From Henckelia pumila (lineage: Eukaryota > Streptophyta > Magnoliopsida > Lamiales > Gesneriaceae), in contig NC_133123.1 of the NCBI RefSeq assembly GCF_033568475.1, positions 157,929,753 to 157,993,752 on the forward strand: DNA of 64,000 bases, written 5' to 3'. The notes under the pieces are model-generated. The model saw only the letters and a program-made list of their open reading frames with translations, was not told the origin of the DNA and searched no databases. The first letter of the stretch is position 1. The number at the start of each line of letters is the position of its first letter. The position numbers were made by a program, and so were the translations under genes. This document shows, piece after piece, positions 34,462 through 45,594 of this stretch.

Positions 34462-35637
34462 ATGAAATATTTCTCCAGTTTAGATTGTAAATCAGGATTC
34501 TGGCAAATTCAGCTAGAACCACAAACACAATTACTTACATCATTCAGTTGTCCAAAAGGACAGTATCAATGGACTGTATTACCTTTCGAACTTAAACAAG
34601 TACCAGGTATCTTTCAAAGATATATGGATGAATCTTTTAAATCATATGTAGATTTTTGTTGTGTTTATATAGATGACATATTAATTTATTCAAAAACACT
34701 AGATCAACATTATAAAGACCTCATGACAGTATTAGATATTTGTCATAAACATGGAATTATACTTTCTGAAAAGAAAGCACTATTGTTTAAAACAAAAATA
34801 AATTATTTAGGATTACAAATAGAAGATGGAAAACATTGTTTACAACAGCATATACTTAAGAAAATTCACGATTTTCCTAGTGAAATCAAGGATAAAGATC
34901 AATTAAAAAGATTTTTAGGATTATTAACTTATTCTGGAAATTACATTAAGAAACTTGCAGAAATCAGAAAATTGCTTCAGGCAAAACTTAAACAAGACTA
35001 TAAGTGGAAATGGTCTAAAGAAGATACTAATTATATTGACACTATTAAAAAGAAGATAATTAGTAATCTTTTCGAATTATATTTTCCTTCAAATAAAGAC
35101 ATAATAATAATTGAAACATACGCCTCAGATGAATACTGGGGAGCATGTTTAAAAGCTTATACAGGAGAAAAAAATTTAGAAGAACTTACTAAAACAGCTA
35201 CTAGGAATAATGAAGAATTATGTAATTATACATCAGGAACTTTTCAAAGTGCACAACTAAATTATCATTCAAATGAAAAAGAATTATTAGCTTTAATATA
35301 TACAATTAGAAATTATGAGATTTATCTTATTTCTAAACCATTTTTAGTAAGAACGGATAATATGAATTTAACATATTTCAAGACAAGAAAAATATCAAGA
35401 AATGCAGGGAAAAATGCAGCAAGGTTAATTAGATGGCAATTGGAATTGAACCATTATCAGTTCGAGATCCAGCATGTCAAAGGAACGGACAATTCATTAC
35501 CCGACGCATTAACTAGAGAACTTCATCCAAATTATGCTATCCGTAGTACCAGAATAACAAAAAAGATCCTAAGTGATCCAGAAAATGACTGCGAGTCATC
35601 CGAACATGCCTTAGAAAGCATGGGGAATATAAATTGA
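34462..35637 (+). pseudogene. Caulimovirid reverse transcriptase and RNase H
   Basis: 391 residues. RT: FSSLDCKSGFWQIQL, SFSCPKGQYQW and the catalytic VYIDDILIYSK near residue 70. RNase H: YASDEYWGACL, YHSNEKELLALIYTIRNYEIYL, RTDNMNLTYF and DNSLPDALTREL. It is open except for the stop at its start. A 90-bp tandem duplication sits at its 3' end (about 35590-35769). Confidence 0.88.
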
Positions 35638-35769
35638 TGAAATGAGATTTATATTCAAAAACATGAATTATTTTATGACTTCAAGTCATCCGAACATGCC
35701 TTAGAAAGCATGAGAAATATAAATTGATGAAATGAGATTTATATTCAGAAACATGAATTACTCTATGAG
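35590..35769. repeat. 90-bp tandem duplication at the end of Pol
   Basis: agtcatccgaacatgcc begins at 35594 and again at 35684, and similarity continues through the downstream atttatattca/acatgaatta. It overlaps the RNase H stop codon. Confidence 0.85.
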
Positions 35770-35885
35770 TAAAATAATCAATCTCATGAAGATTGGTTCA
35801 ATTCTTGCAAAAGAATTCATAAATGCAATGATACGCATAATAAAACTATCCGAATTACTCACGATAAAGAGTTAAATTTCTAACC

Positions 35886-35887
<2 letters not shown>

Positions 35888-35924
<37 letters not shown>
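35888..35924. repeat. (AT)n microsatellite inside the viral copy
   Basis: About 37 bp of AT dinucleotides between the Pol and transactivator genes. Confidence 0.95.
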
Positions 35925-35928
<4 letters not shown>

Positions 35929-35934
35929 TGCAGG

Positions 35935-36606
35935 ATGGAGTAATTAGATCAATTAAAAGAACAATTGATTGACATAGATGAAGAAATTTAGATTCTTCAA
36001 CAAAGGAAAAAGAATATAAATGGAAAAATTCAGAGGATAAAAGAAAAGATGACAACCTCGTCATCATCATCCTCACCAAGAACACCAATCAAGTTAGCAA
36101 CTCCATTTGACAAAATAATGGAGATGAATGAAAAACAGTCAGTGGTCACAGCCAACACTGATAACAAAGAAAAAGAAAAAGAAAAGAAGAAATAACCGGT
36201 GGTCACAGCCAACACCGAGAAAAATAAAAAAGAAGAAAGGACGTTTAAAAGCGCCCTTGAAACAAGAGAAAGAAAGATGGTCAATCTGCGACCACAAAAA
36301 CCAATTTTTGAAAAAACAAATTTTCCAGAAAAACTCAAAACTGAATTCTTTGAAACACTAAACTATTTGAGAATAGCCAAACCATCTGCAGGATCTTGGC
36401 TACAAACTTGTGACACACGGAGCATATCAAGATCAAGAACACTACAAGGTGCTCCAGCGCATGAAGTCGCAAGATTCTTTTCAAATGGATTATTAAGCGG
36501 ATTAGAAGTCAGTCCCAACAATCAAGAGATAGAACTATTTCCATATCAACTGAGAAATAGTATTATTCAGTTCAAGAAAGCAGTCTTCAAGGACGACCAG
36601 TGTTAA
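35935..36606 (+). pseudogene. Caulimovirid transactivator/viroplasmin-like gene, first part
   Basis: Follows Pol, the place of caulimovirus gene VI. From an ATG at 35935 one frame carries a Gln/Lys-rich and SSSSSPRTP region, in-frame stops near 35941, 35988 and 36195, then LRIAKPSAGSWLQTCDTRS and GAPAHEVARFFSNGLLSGL. Gene VI proteins let ribosomes re-initiate on polycistronic viral RNA and form inclusion bodies. The function is assigned from position and weak resemblance only. It shifts frame near 36590. Confidence 0.6.
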
Positions 36607-37136
36607 CATTAAGTATTCATTCAACCCTTCCAGATTGGGAAAATGACAAATTCTATCAACCGATGATATACATTCAATGTCGAAAAAATAAAGATAAGTT
36701 CTTATTTGAAGGATCAAATGAAGAGAAACCAGTAATGGATATCTCAACACTTCCTGAGATAAGAATAAAGACATTGATTGGCATGATATCAAAGACAGGA
36801 AAGATTGATGGAAACTCAAAGGTTAAAATAAATTTTGCAACCAGTAAAATTTTATTAACCACTGGACACAAGGAGACAATCCAAAAGAAAGAACAAGCCA
36901 TGTTAGCTCAATTCGAAGCTCCAATCTATGAAGCAAGAGTTGACATGACTCGAGAAACCCAACAAATGCTATGTCAAAGACTAAGAACAATGATTTCCAC
37001 TCACAAATGTGGACATTTCCAACCCATTCAGACAGAAGAAGCATCTGTCAAAGAGGACAAACCAGCTGTCAAAGAAGACAAACCAATAAAGAAATGGTCC
37101 GAATATACCAGTGATTCAGAAAGTGACACAATGTAA
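36600..37136 (+). pseudogene. Transactivator/viroplasmin-like gene, second part
   Basis: 178 residues in another frame continuing the preceding protein: LPDWENDKFYQPMIYIQCRK, then QQMLCQRLRTMISTHKCGHF, then an acidic/Lys-rich tail with the repeat SVKEDKPAVKEDKPIKK. The join near 36590 implies a small indel. Confidence 0.6.
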
Positions 37137-37139
37137 AAA

Positions 37140-37300
37140 CAAATAAAATCATGGACCACACCACATGTGAAAGGCATCCACTCAGATGTAAAATGAGTTG
37201 TTTTCCATTATGTAGTATGGTCCTCCTCTTTCTTTATTTTTACTACTGTATGCGTTCTCCACGCCTATAAAAGGAGATGTTTGTGTTGTAAATGAAGAAG
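37140..37300 (+). promoter_or_regulatory. Putative caulimovirid genomic promoter
   Basis: A non-coding interval after gene VI with a strong TATA motif CTATAAAAGG at about 37265-37274. This is where the full-length RNA promoter lies in caulimoviruses. Transcription would start about 30 bp downstream and run through the leader to the primer binding site at 38188. Confidence 0.6.
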
Positions 37301-37647
37301 TGAAGTTTGAGTATCTCTCTCTTCTTAAGTTTCTTACAATCTGGTTCATACAAGACGTATGAAAACTATCAGAAACTAAGAAACATAAAATCAGAAACAA
37401 AATTAAGCCTTATGGCTAATAACTAAACAAGCAGGGCGTAAGAAGGATAAGGTTGGAAACCAACCATTGAAGATTCATGGTTAGAGTAAACTTGGAAATC
37501 CATAAAGCAAGTACCAGTTGATCAAGTGATCGTTAAGGGAAAGCAAGGATTTGGCCTCTGCTCAAAACCAAGACTCATTCAATCAAGGTAACCTTTCCAA
37601 ATCTCCTGCAGCCCTTAATTTAAAGAAATAGTCAAAATACATTAATC

Positions 37648-37854
37648 ATGTCATCATCCTTTATAAGAAATGGAAGATTAATAATAAAAAACTGGATAGA
37701 AATAGAAGATGATCATGAATATGATACATTTCATGAATATCGTTTGAATACTTCTGATTTAACCATATTTGAATCAATTTATCAACTAAAATTTGTAATA
37801 ATAACCTATGAATGGAACCAAATTAATCGGAAAACATTTATCTGTTATAAATGA
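37648..37854 (+). other. Leader ORF of 68 codons
   Basis: A small ORF (MSSSFIRNGRLIIKNW...) lies in the viral leader between the TATA motif and the primer binding site. I do not recognise it. Caulimovirid leaders normally hold short ORFs bypassed by shunting; this one is long for that. Its end overlaps the first 181-bp repeat. Confidence 0.35.
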
Positions 37855-38187
37855 ATCAGATCTGTAAAATATGAATGAGAAATTCATAGATCTGTAAAAC
37901 ATCATAGAACATGAATGAGAAATTCATAGATCTGTAAGAAATTCATAGATCTGTAAAACATCATAGAACATGAATGAGAAATTCATATCATAAGAATTCC
38001 GCAACCATCGGAAAACATTTATCTGTTATAAATGAATCAGATCTGTAAAATATGAATGATAAATTCATAGATCTGTAAAACATCATAGAACATGAATGAG
38101 AAATTCATAGATCTGTAAGAAATTCATAGATCTGTAAAACATCATAGAACATGAATGAGAAATTCATATCATAAGAATTCTGCAACC
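37826..38187. repeat. Two 181-bp tandem repeats in the viral leader
   Basis: atcggaaaacatttatctg begins at 37826 and at 38007. Units differ at only a few positions. Each contains smaller repeats of aattcatagatctgtaa and catagaacatgaatgagaa. Unit 2 ends with gcaacc at 38187, the base directly before the primer binding site. Confidence 0.92.
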
Positions 38188-38198
38188 TGGTATCAGAG
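38188..38198 (+). other. Caulimovirid primer binding site
   Basis: TGGTATCAGAG, complementary to initiator tRNA-Met, is where minus-strand DNA synthesis starts in caulimovirids. It lies between the leader and the first genes, as expected. Confidence 0.85.
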
Positions 38199-38434
38199 AG
38201 GTTAAATAAAGCAGATTATTAATGTCTTGATTAACTTTAGATATTGAGATTAAAAATTTATTTGATAAAATAATCTTACTAAAAGATTTACGTCAAATAG
38301 ATCAATTATGAAATAAAATAAAAGATCTCCAAACCTTTTATTTTAAAAATCATAAAAAAAACATTTTTCAAGCAACTGAAAAATGATAATTCAAATTTAT
38401 GAAAATGATGAAATTGAAGACATAACAATATGTT

Positions 38435-38728
38435 ATGAATAAGAACAAACTTTGTTATCGAAATTCGATCAACAAAAACAAAATAATAATAGTAACAATT
38501 TTTACTAAATGGAAAATGTATGAAAATACAAAAATGAATATCTTTAATTTATATTCTCAAAATATAAATTTTGATATAGAAAATTGTGAAAACAATTTGA
38601 AAAATCTTAAAAATTGTCAATCTTCAATTGATAGTTTTGAAGATTTTCAGAATTTATTAGAACAGATAGATTCAACAAAAAGGCTTTTAATAGCCTTAAA
38701 AAAATTAAGAAGTTCTATTATCTGTTAA
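38435..38728 (+). other. Small ORF before the movement protein
   Basis: 97 codons, Asn/Lys/Ile-rich, ending two bases before the movement-protein ATG. Its position matches the small gene between primer binding site and movement protein in caulimoviruses. I see no recognisable domain; the C-terminal half (LLEQIDSTKRLLIALKKL) could form a coiled coil. Confidence 0.45.
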
Positions 38729-38729
38729 A

Positions 38730-39665
38730 ATGACAGAAGTAACAATTCCAAATCAAAATAGTCAGATTGATGAATCTGAAGAGAACAAAGAGTATAATTT
38801 GAATAATATATTTAATCAGAATAAGTTTGCTGAGATACAGAAAAAAGGGTTTTTTAATTCAAAAATAAATCTAATAGACCAACCAAGAATATTAAGCAAG
38901 ATTTCAAATTTTATTAATCCCAGAAAAAATTTAATTTATTATTCGATTCGTACAAAAGAACGATCTTGTAAAATAAATAACGAATCAAGGTCTAATACTC
39001 TGAAGTTATTAACAACTCAAGATATTGATACCATCATGGTAAAAGCCAGTGAAAAAGAACGATCTGAACTGAAATATGTTCACATTGGAGGAATCGAAAT
39101 AATAGTATCAGCTCACTATCGAGAAGGAATAGATACACCAATTAAAATCACAGTTCGTGACAAAAGGATACGTAATTTTGAGGATTCTATCCTTGGAAAA
39201 ATTGAAGGAAACTTATGTTACAAAAAGATAAAATTTTGTATTTATCCACAATACAATATATCTCTTTTTGATAAAAACATAAATAACGTTTTAACATTAG
39301 ATTATTATTTTTATAGAAATAATCTTATGTTAACGGGAAACCATCCGATCAATATAAACTATGTTGTCGGTTTAGCAATAAGTAATAATTCTCAAACATG
39401 AATAATTTCAACAAAACCAACTATTTCTGTTGAAAGAATGTTTGAAAATATTACAAGAATTGAACATCCTCGAAAAGCATTTATTAAAGAAATAAATCAA
39501 AAGATGGAGTTCAGATGACCTTCAAATCACAAAACAATCTGTACCAAGAAGATCATTATCATTTGCTAGAAATGATGAAGATATTCTTGAAAAGATTGGA
39601 ACCATGAATCAAAATATTCTTAAAATTAAACAAGCTATTGTTAATGAATCAACCTCATCGCAATG
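38730..39665 (+). pseudogene. Caulimovirid movement protein (30K superfamily)
   Basis: The open part, 38730-39401 (223 residues), contains the 30K core: YVHIGGIEIIVSAHYREGID, IKITVRDKRI, GKIEGNLCYKKIKFCIYP and ITYRV-like NINYVVGLAIS. Such proteins form tubules through plasmodesmata. An in-frame TGA at 39399-39401 is followed by continuing coding-like sequence (MFENITRIEHPRKAF), then a frameshift near 39515. The last frame ends with a TGA that overlaps the next ATG (ATGA at 39663), a typical viral gene junction. Confidence 0.8.
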
Positions 39666-39956
39666 ACGTCCTTAATAAAATTAGAAAAAGATCTAGGAGA
39701 TTTAGAAAATAATATTAATAAGATCAATCTATCAATACAAGAATTAGAGAAGAATTTCAAAGAATATATTGATTTAGCGACGACTAGATTAATAATTGAA
39801 CAGGAAAGACATAGTAATGAAATATTAAACTATCTTAAAGAAGTTCTTCCAATAGATAAAGGAAAAAGGGAAATGGAAGAAGAACCACCATTCAAAATTG
39901 AATCATGGTATAGAAATCTCCTTAGTTATGGCAAACATAAGTATGGAGATGTTTAG
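39663..39956 (+). CDS. Small coiled-coil protein (virion-associated-protein-like)
   Basis: 97 codons, intact. Residues 5-65 are heptad-like (LIKLEKDLGDLENNINKI, LSIQELEKNFKEY), and the C terminus is basic. It sits between movement and coat genes, where caulimoviruses encode the virion-associated protein, a coiled-coil tetramer that links virion and movement tubule. The start overlaps the movement-gene stop (ATGA) and the end overlaps the coat start at 39943. Identity rests on position and coiled coil. Confidence 0.5.
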   Translation: MTSLIKLEKDLGDLENNINKINLSIQELEKNFKEYIDLATTRLIIEQERHSNEILNYLKEVLPIDKGKREMEEEPPFKIESWYRNLLSYGKHKYGDV

Positions 39957-41335
39957 TGAAACAGACTCATCTGATTTTGAACAAATAGGAGTAAATACAG
40001 AAGAATTATATCATTCACATCAGGAATCAGAACAATACAGAGATATGGATATTTAAGAATCAGAATCTGAAGATGATTCTAGACCACGATTAAATCTACG
40101 AACGAATGTAGAAGGTAGTGGTGGAAGAGATGATGAAGAATTTAAATATAACAGAGACCAATACTCTGGATCTTATAAAGATGTTAGAGATATTCTTAGA
40201 GAATCAAAAACATCAGGATTTGTGAAACGGAATATCTTAGATTTAGGTTGTTCAACAGCCAAAGAAAGAAAATCAAAGATAGATCATTGGGCAAATGAAC
40301 TATCAGTACAAATTCAATTAACACCATTATTAGACAAAAGTGAGAATATTCAAGTTTTAACTCATGGGATGATAAAAATGACACTGGTAGGAGCAGTAAG
40401 TACTTGAGCTGAAAACCTAGTAATTACTAATCTACCACAAGAAATGACAGGACATCGATATTTCAAACTATTTGTTGATGTCTTGTACCAAGAATTTTTA
40501 GGAGTTTCTAATAATGACGCTAATTTAGTAGCCAAAAATATAGAACAAAATAGAGCAATTTTTATTCTTGATAATATAAAATTATGTAATCTATGTTATC
40601 TAGAAGAATTTATATGTGATTATGAAACAAACTATTATCAGTTAATAGATGCTGATAAAAAAGAGCATTATAAATTAAGTATTTTTAATAAAATACCTAA
40701 TATACCAATAAATAGTAAAGATGAATTCTTAACTAGTGCTTATGCCAAAACACTAGGAGGAGCTATTAAATTTATTAAAGACGTTATAAACAAAGAAATG
40801 CCATGAAGTAACATTAAATAAAAGAATATCCAAATCTTACAAATAAAACAATAAACTTTGTTGTGACAAAATGGAATTCACAGTAAAAGAATACGGTTGT
40901 AAAACAAACATGTCATACAAACATTTAAAACGACAGAAACATAATAAATTAAATAAACCTTATAAATATTTTAATAGAAAATTTATTCCCTATAAGAAAA
41001 AAAAATTTAGAAGGAATTTCTTCAGAAAACCTTATAAAAAAAAATTTTATAAAACGTTTGATAATAAAAAACCACCTTGCTCAAAAGGTAAAGGAAAGAA
41101 CTGCACATGATGGTTGTGCAATGAAGAAGGTCATTATGCAAATGAATGTCCAAAACGAAACGAAAAGAAAAATAAAGTTAAACTTCTTGAAGAAATATAT
41201 ACTATTGGATTCTATCCAGTAGAAACAATTGAATTTTCATCCGATGATGAAAATATTTATTATCTTGATGAATTAAGTGAATCAGATTTTGAATCTGATT
41301 CCACATTTGATAATTCAAGAAATAATAATGATTAA
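39943..41335 (+). pseudogene. Caulimovirid coat protein with zinc knuckle
   Basis: An acidic N terminus (FSETDSSDFEQ, ESESEDDSR) is followed by the capsid middle (MTGHRYFKLFVDVLYQEFLG, NIPINSKDEFLTSAYAKTLGGA), a very basic Lys/Arg-rich segment (40960-41080), a CCHC-like knuckle (WLCNEEGHYANEC) and an acidic tail. In-frame stops at about 40056, 40404, 40804 and 41108 and a frameshift near 40800 break it. The layout of acidic ends, basic patch and zinc knuckle is diagnostic for caulimovirid capsids. Confidence 0.85.
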
Positions 41336-42433
41336 AATAAAGACAGAGGCATTTTTGGAAAGACAAATATGGATAGTAAATTGAAACTTATGTTTGATTT
41401 AGGGAGTTATCTACAAGTTGTCCTCAAATTAATCATCCTTATGGTTTATGACAATTAGAAAAAGACCCAAATAAATTTAAAATAACATTCACCCCATTAA
41501 CATTTAATAATCTTACACATTAGCCCTTCCATTAAACAATTTTAATAAAAGATTATTTTTTTGTCATAATTTTCTAATTTTCTATAACATTTCAAATTTA
41601 CCTTTTTATTAACTTAAATTATTACAACTCGACCTTTTGTTAATTTTTAATGTTTTCATAATTATTTGTTTGAAGTTTTAATAATTATTGGATTAAATAA
41701 TTTTTTTAAAATATTTCACAAACTGGACTTTAAATTACTGTCAAATGTCAATGTATTTTAATTAATTTTATTTGAGTGGCAAAAATATCTATTAAATTAC
41801 ATATAATAAAAATAAAATAATAATTAAAAAAGTTACACTTTTGTATATGAAAATTAAATTTTAAATATTACGTATTGGAAAAAAAAAATAAAATACCCTT
41901 GTAATTTTGACCATTTTCAATTTTCGATTTGGTTCTCATATTTTTACTATTTTTAATTATTTGTATAGCAAAAATCAAATAATAGGCTAACCATAATTTA
42001 TTTTTTTTTATGAAATTCTTTTAGGATATAATAGACATTTCTCATTTTTTGTTATTGAAAATAATGTAGACCTAACTTTTAAAATTATTAGGATCTTATT
42101 GTAATACTAAAAACCTCAAAGGAGGTAGGCGTAATGAACCATTTAAAAAAATTCATCATGTTTTACTATGGGGATGACTTTTGTAACTTTATGTAAATTT
42201 TATTTAAATAATATCATCCAAGATTAAGAACACAGAGAGAACATTGAACCAAATAGTTTCGGGACCATATTTCACATAACTATGTTATCAACGCGTACAC
42301 CACAGTTATTATAATACAGTACATCATAAACCAGGCCATTTCAATGGCTGTTCAATGCAAAGTAAAAGCATATCATTCAAGTACAGTTTCATCATACCAT
42401 AATTAACAAGTTCTAGTTGGTGAGGGGTCGGCT
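41336..42433. other. AT-rich intergenic DNA
   Basis: I see no gene, RNA gene or clear repeat between the viral copy and the cathepsin B gene. The last 100-200 bp before 42434 are probably the cathepsin 3' untranslated region. Confidence 0.6.
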
Positions 42434-45400
42434 TCAAAGCGTGGCATCAAGTGAAGCATCGGCAGTGCCATATGGAGAGATCACGTTACGTGATGAAGGC
42501 ATACCTGCGACCACATCTTCCTCAATGCCACACTCGTTTGTTCCTCGCCTGATCTTGAAGTATCCATCCTGCCATATGAGTTTCATTCATCAAAATGTGT
42601 ATCATGTTCGACAAAGAAAATGGATATGTAGTCCATTTTCCACTGTATCCTTAGACTTAGACTTAGACTCAGACAGAATTTATTCTGTTCAAGCAACTCA
42701 ATAAAGATGGAGATAACTTACATCACCCCAGCTTCTGTTCCACTGGTTTGCTAAGAGCTGCATAAACGAGCGAAAGTAAGCGTACTACCCATGTGTAACT
42801 CGCAATTAGAACATTAGATGTTAGAAAACATAAGACAGTACCCAGTAGTCCTCGCCATCGTCTGTAGTTCCCCATCCTATCAGCTTCACAGCATGGCCAC
42901 CCATCTCATCACCCGTCACATGTTTGTAAACTCCTGACTTGTAATGAGCAAAATCCTGCAATTAATGAAATTTAGCGAGATGGAAAATGATTTAAAAGGG
43001 AGAAAAAGGAAAAGAAACTTATGGTTTAGAGATTGGATGAAAACCCCAATCATTGTCGAAGAATTTTCTTCAGTTTAACATAGAAGAGAGAAAATAAAGC
43101 ACGTCGTTATGCACGGTAGCTTAGGTTTATAAGATCAAGCTTGAAATCAAGGTTATCTTTCCCATTATATATACCTAAACTTTCAAACTCTAAGTAAAGC
43201 ACAGACAGCAAATAATAACAACTAAATTATCCAAAAAAATATGGTTTGTTTAAATGAAAAGAAACAGAATTTTCATTCTTTTACCTCATAGACAGTGAAA
43301 GCGACTTCAACTGGTCCATTCTGGTACACTTCCGTCATTATAGTTTGAGGATCGGAATGTATCCTATATGCATTGACACTGTAGTGCTTAGATTTTTTCC
43401 AGAGTAGATTCCCACTCTTGCACTTCCTCTCGCATTTTGGGGTGGGATACGCAGGTTCACAACCAGGATGGGAGCATCCAGTATTGTCAAAGTAAGGGTC
43501 ACACTGCCAAAAATACCTCATTCAGTGTTCGAGCAGAAAAGTATGCCACATGTAAAATTAATATTGACAAGAGAAGCGATTATGTATGAGATACCAACAG
43601 ACAGCCACCGCTGACATGTTATTCAAAATACGTGTCTAACACACTTGTTAGAGGCACGAGCCAAGGCACACACGTTATCAAGTATGGTACACTAAAGCAT
43701 AATGTTCTAGACATATACGTCATGAAACATATAACATTTATTTCACAAGAACCAAATATTTATTAGCTTAGAAGCAAAGTTTGGATGAAACTGGGACTCA
43801 GATTATAGGGTATATTGAGCCCTTGTGGCACACAAGCTTTTGGATCATGCCTTTGGAGCAAAGGCTGCCCTTGCTCTGTTCTGTGCCCTGGGCACTTTTA
43901 ATGCTATACATTCAAGTAATCTGTGACTATTTTAAACAGTGTGACTTACTCTCTCTCACAAGAAACATACCTCTGAAGTCACCACACCAGAATGGACTAA
44001 ATATCGCCATGCTGCTATGGGGTAGCCTCCATCACAACCCTCACCACACAGAAAGCCACAGCATGATAAGAGATCATTGACTGAGAGTGTAATATTCTAC
44101 AAAACATAGAATGACCACAACAGATGTTATTGCTGCTATTTAATAAATTACAATAATATCAGATGCTACATAAGAGAGGAAATAAGAGGGTTCGTCAATA
44201 ACCATGCCAAACTGAATGCAGAAGCGATCAGACAGGGTTTCAACAGCACCAAAAGCCCAACATGAACCACAATGCCCCTAAATAAATGAAAAATAAAAAT
44301 TACTAGAATATGCATGCACCATGGGATAAATAAATGAATAAGCAAAACTTTCAAAAAAGAGAGACAGGTTACCTGATCTTTTATTTCAGATATTTGCACG
44401 GGCACAAACCAAGAAGAGGAGGCAAAGTGACAATAAAAGGTTAGCGACTATTCAATGGAACACAACTAAACAAGCGCCAAGAAACTAACCAAGAATGTCT
44501 GAAATTGTGCTACATTGAGGCCAAGCTGTTCGCGCATCAAATGTTTTGGGCAACTTGAGATCTTTTTTGTGAGTAACAACTGGAACACTCTTCAAATAAC
44601 CTTCGGGCGTTGGTTTAACCCCAAGAAGGTGCATGAATTGACTAACCTGGAGATCAAAATATAATCATCAGCTCAATATCCCTGACAGTGAACGGGTCAA
44701 TATGCTGGAAATAAAATAGATTCGAGTAACCAAATTCTTCATCCAATGCTTCAACACTGAAACTTACAGTGTAATTGGCTAGTCTAGGATTCATAGAAGC
44801 TTTCCATCCAGCATGTGCATCCTCGTTAATTCGTTGAACAACAGAGTCCTGAAAAAGGAATTTTCAGCTCAAAACTGAATGCAAAACGATAGACAATTCC
44901 CCCTCATGCGAGTAGAAATTTACCTGAAGAATCTTATGGTGAAGTTTCAGCTGAGGAATTGGCTTCCCTGCCATGACCTGCCGCAGCAGAGTTCAGAGAG
45001 AAATTCAAAAGAACTTTTTATGAAGGCTAATTTCAACACATCATGACTCATTTCCAAGATAAACGCACGTATCCTAGGCAAAAAATCTCTGTATTTGCTA
45101 CACGTACAAAAATCAAGAACAAGCAATGAAAAAGCAAGATAATTAATATAGAGTAAACACATGCCTTTTCTTCAGGATCTCAATTCATGCTTGACCAAAA
45201 CACAAACTTCACATGAATCAACGGGAGAAAAAGCAAGTAAAAAATCCCACTAATCACACTATTTACAGCAGTGTAAGACACCCGCAACCAGATGAAACAG
45301 CCCCATCATCACGTCAAAGAATCATTCTTTTTCCAAAATTTACATTTAATTCTTGTGAATAATGATACATGTCCCACGACAGAGTAAGTAAGCAGTCCCA

Positions 45401-45594
45401 CTCAATAAATTTCCAACTCCTGATCACAACATGGACTATAAAAATCGAATCCCAGAAATGGAATCACGGAAAGCAATCAAAAAATCGATCATAAACATCG
45501 AAAAAGCGAGTATGAAAAGTACCTGAACAGCCAAAAGAACCCCCACAAGCAGCCGCAACAAGCAGCATATCCTAGAGCCGATGATGATCGCCAT
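42434..45594 (-). CDS. Cathepsin B-like cysteine protease
   Basis: Eleven exons: 45594-45523, 44977-44924, 44848-44768, 44646-44490, 44377-44373, 44277-44203, 44096-43971, 43503-43285, 42955-42842, 42757-42722, 42568-42434. They total 1074 nt (357 aa), a usual length for plant cathepsin B. A hydrophobic signal-anchor ([15 protein letters not shown]) precedes the propeptide. Catalytic residues are Cys129 ([11 protein letters not shown]), His284 ([11 protein letters not shown]) and Asn305 (ANQWNRSWG). The occluding-loop region has [15 protein letters not shown] and [17 protein letters not shown] papain-family protease of vacuole/apoplast, linked in other plants to cell death and defence. Exon 5 is only 5 nt (ATCAG), giving Asp-Gln before the active site. 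All junctions are GT-AG. Confidence 0.93.

Larger units (their letters stand above)
33593..41335 (+). other. Endogenous caulimovirid (plant pararetrovirus), circularly permuted genome
   Basis: About 7.7 kb containing every major caulimovirid function once, but in the order protease-RT-RNase H, transactivator-like protein, promoter and leader, primer binding site, movement protein, small coiled-coil protein, coat protein. On a circle this equals the order of caulimovirus/soymovirus genomes (MP, small proteins, CP, Pol, TAV), opened at the CP/Pol junction. Stops and frameshifts occur in protease/RT, transactivator, movement and coat genes, so it is a fossil. AATAATGA occurs at both ends (33581-33588 and 41324-41331). 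Genus assignment is tentative. Confidence 0.88.

Noticed and set aside
37855..38190. Short repeats in the viral leader looking like a CRISPR array
   Set aside because: Repeats are direct, irregular and nested within a 181-bp duplication in plant nuclear DNA; there are no uniform spacers or cas genes.
43781..44080. 99-codon plus-strand ORF
   Set aside because: Antisense to the cathepsin B exon encoding [14 protein letters not shown].
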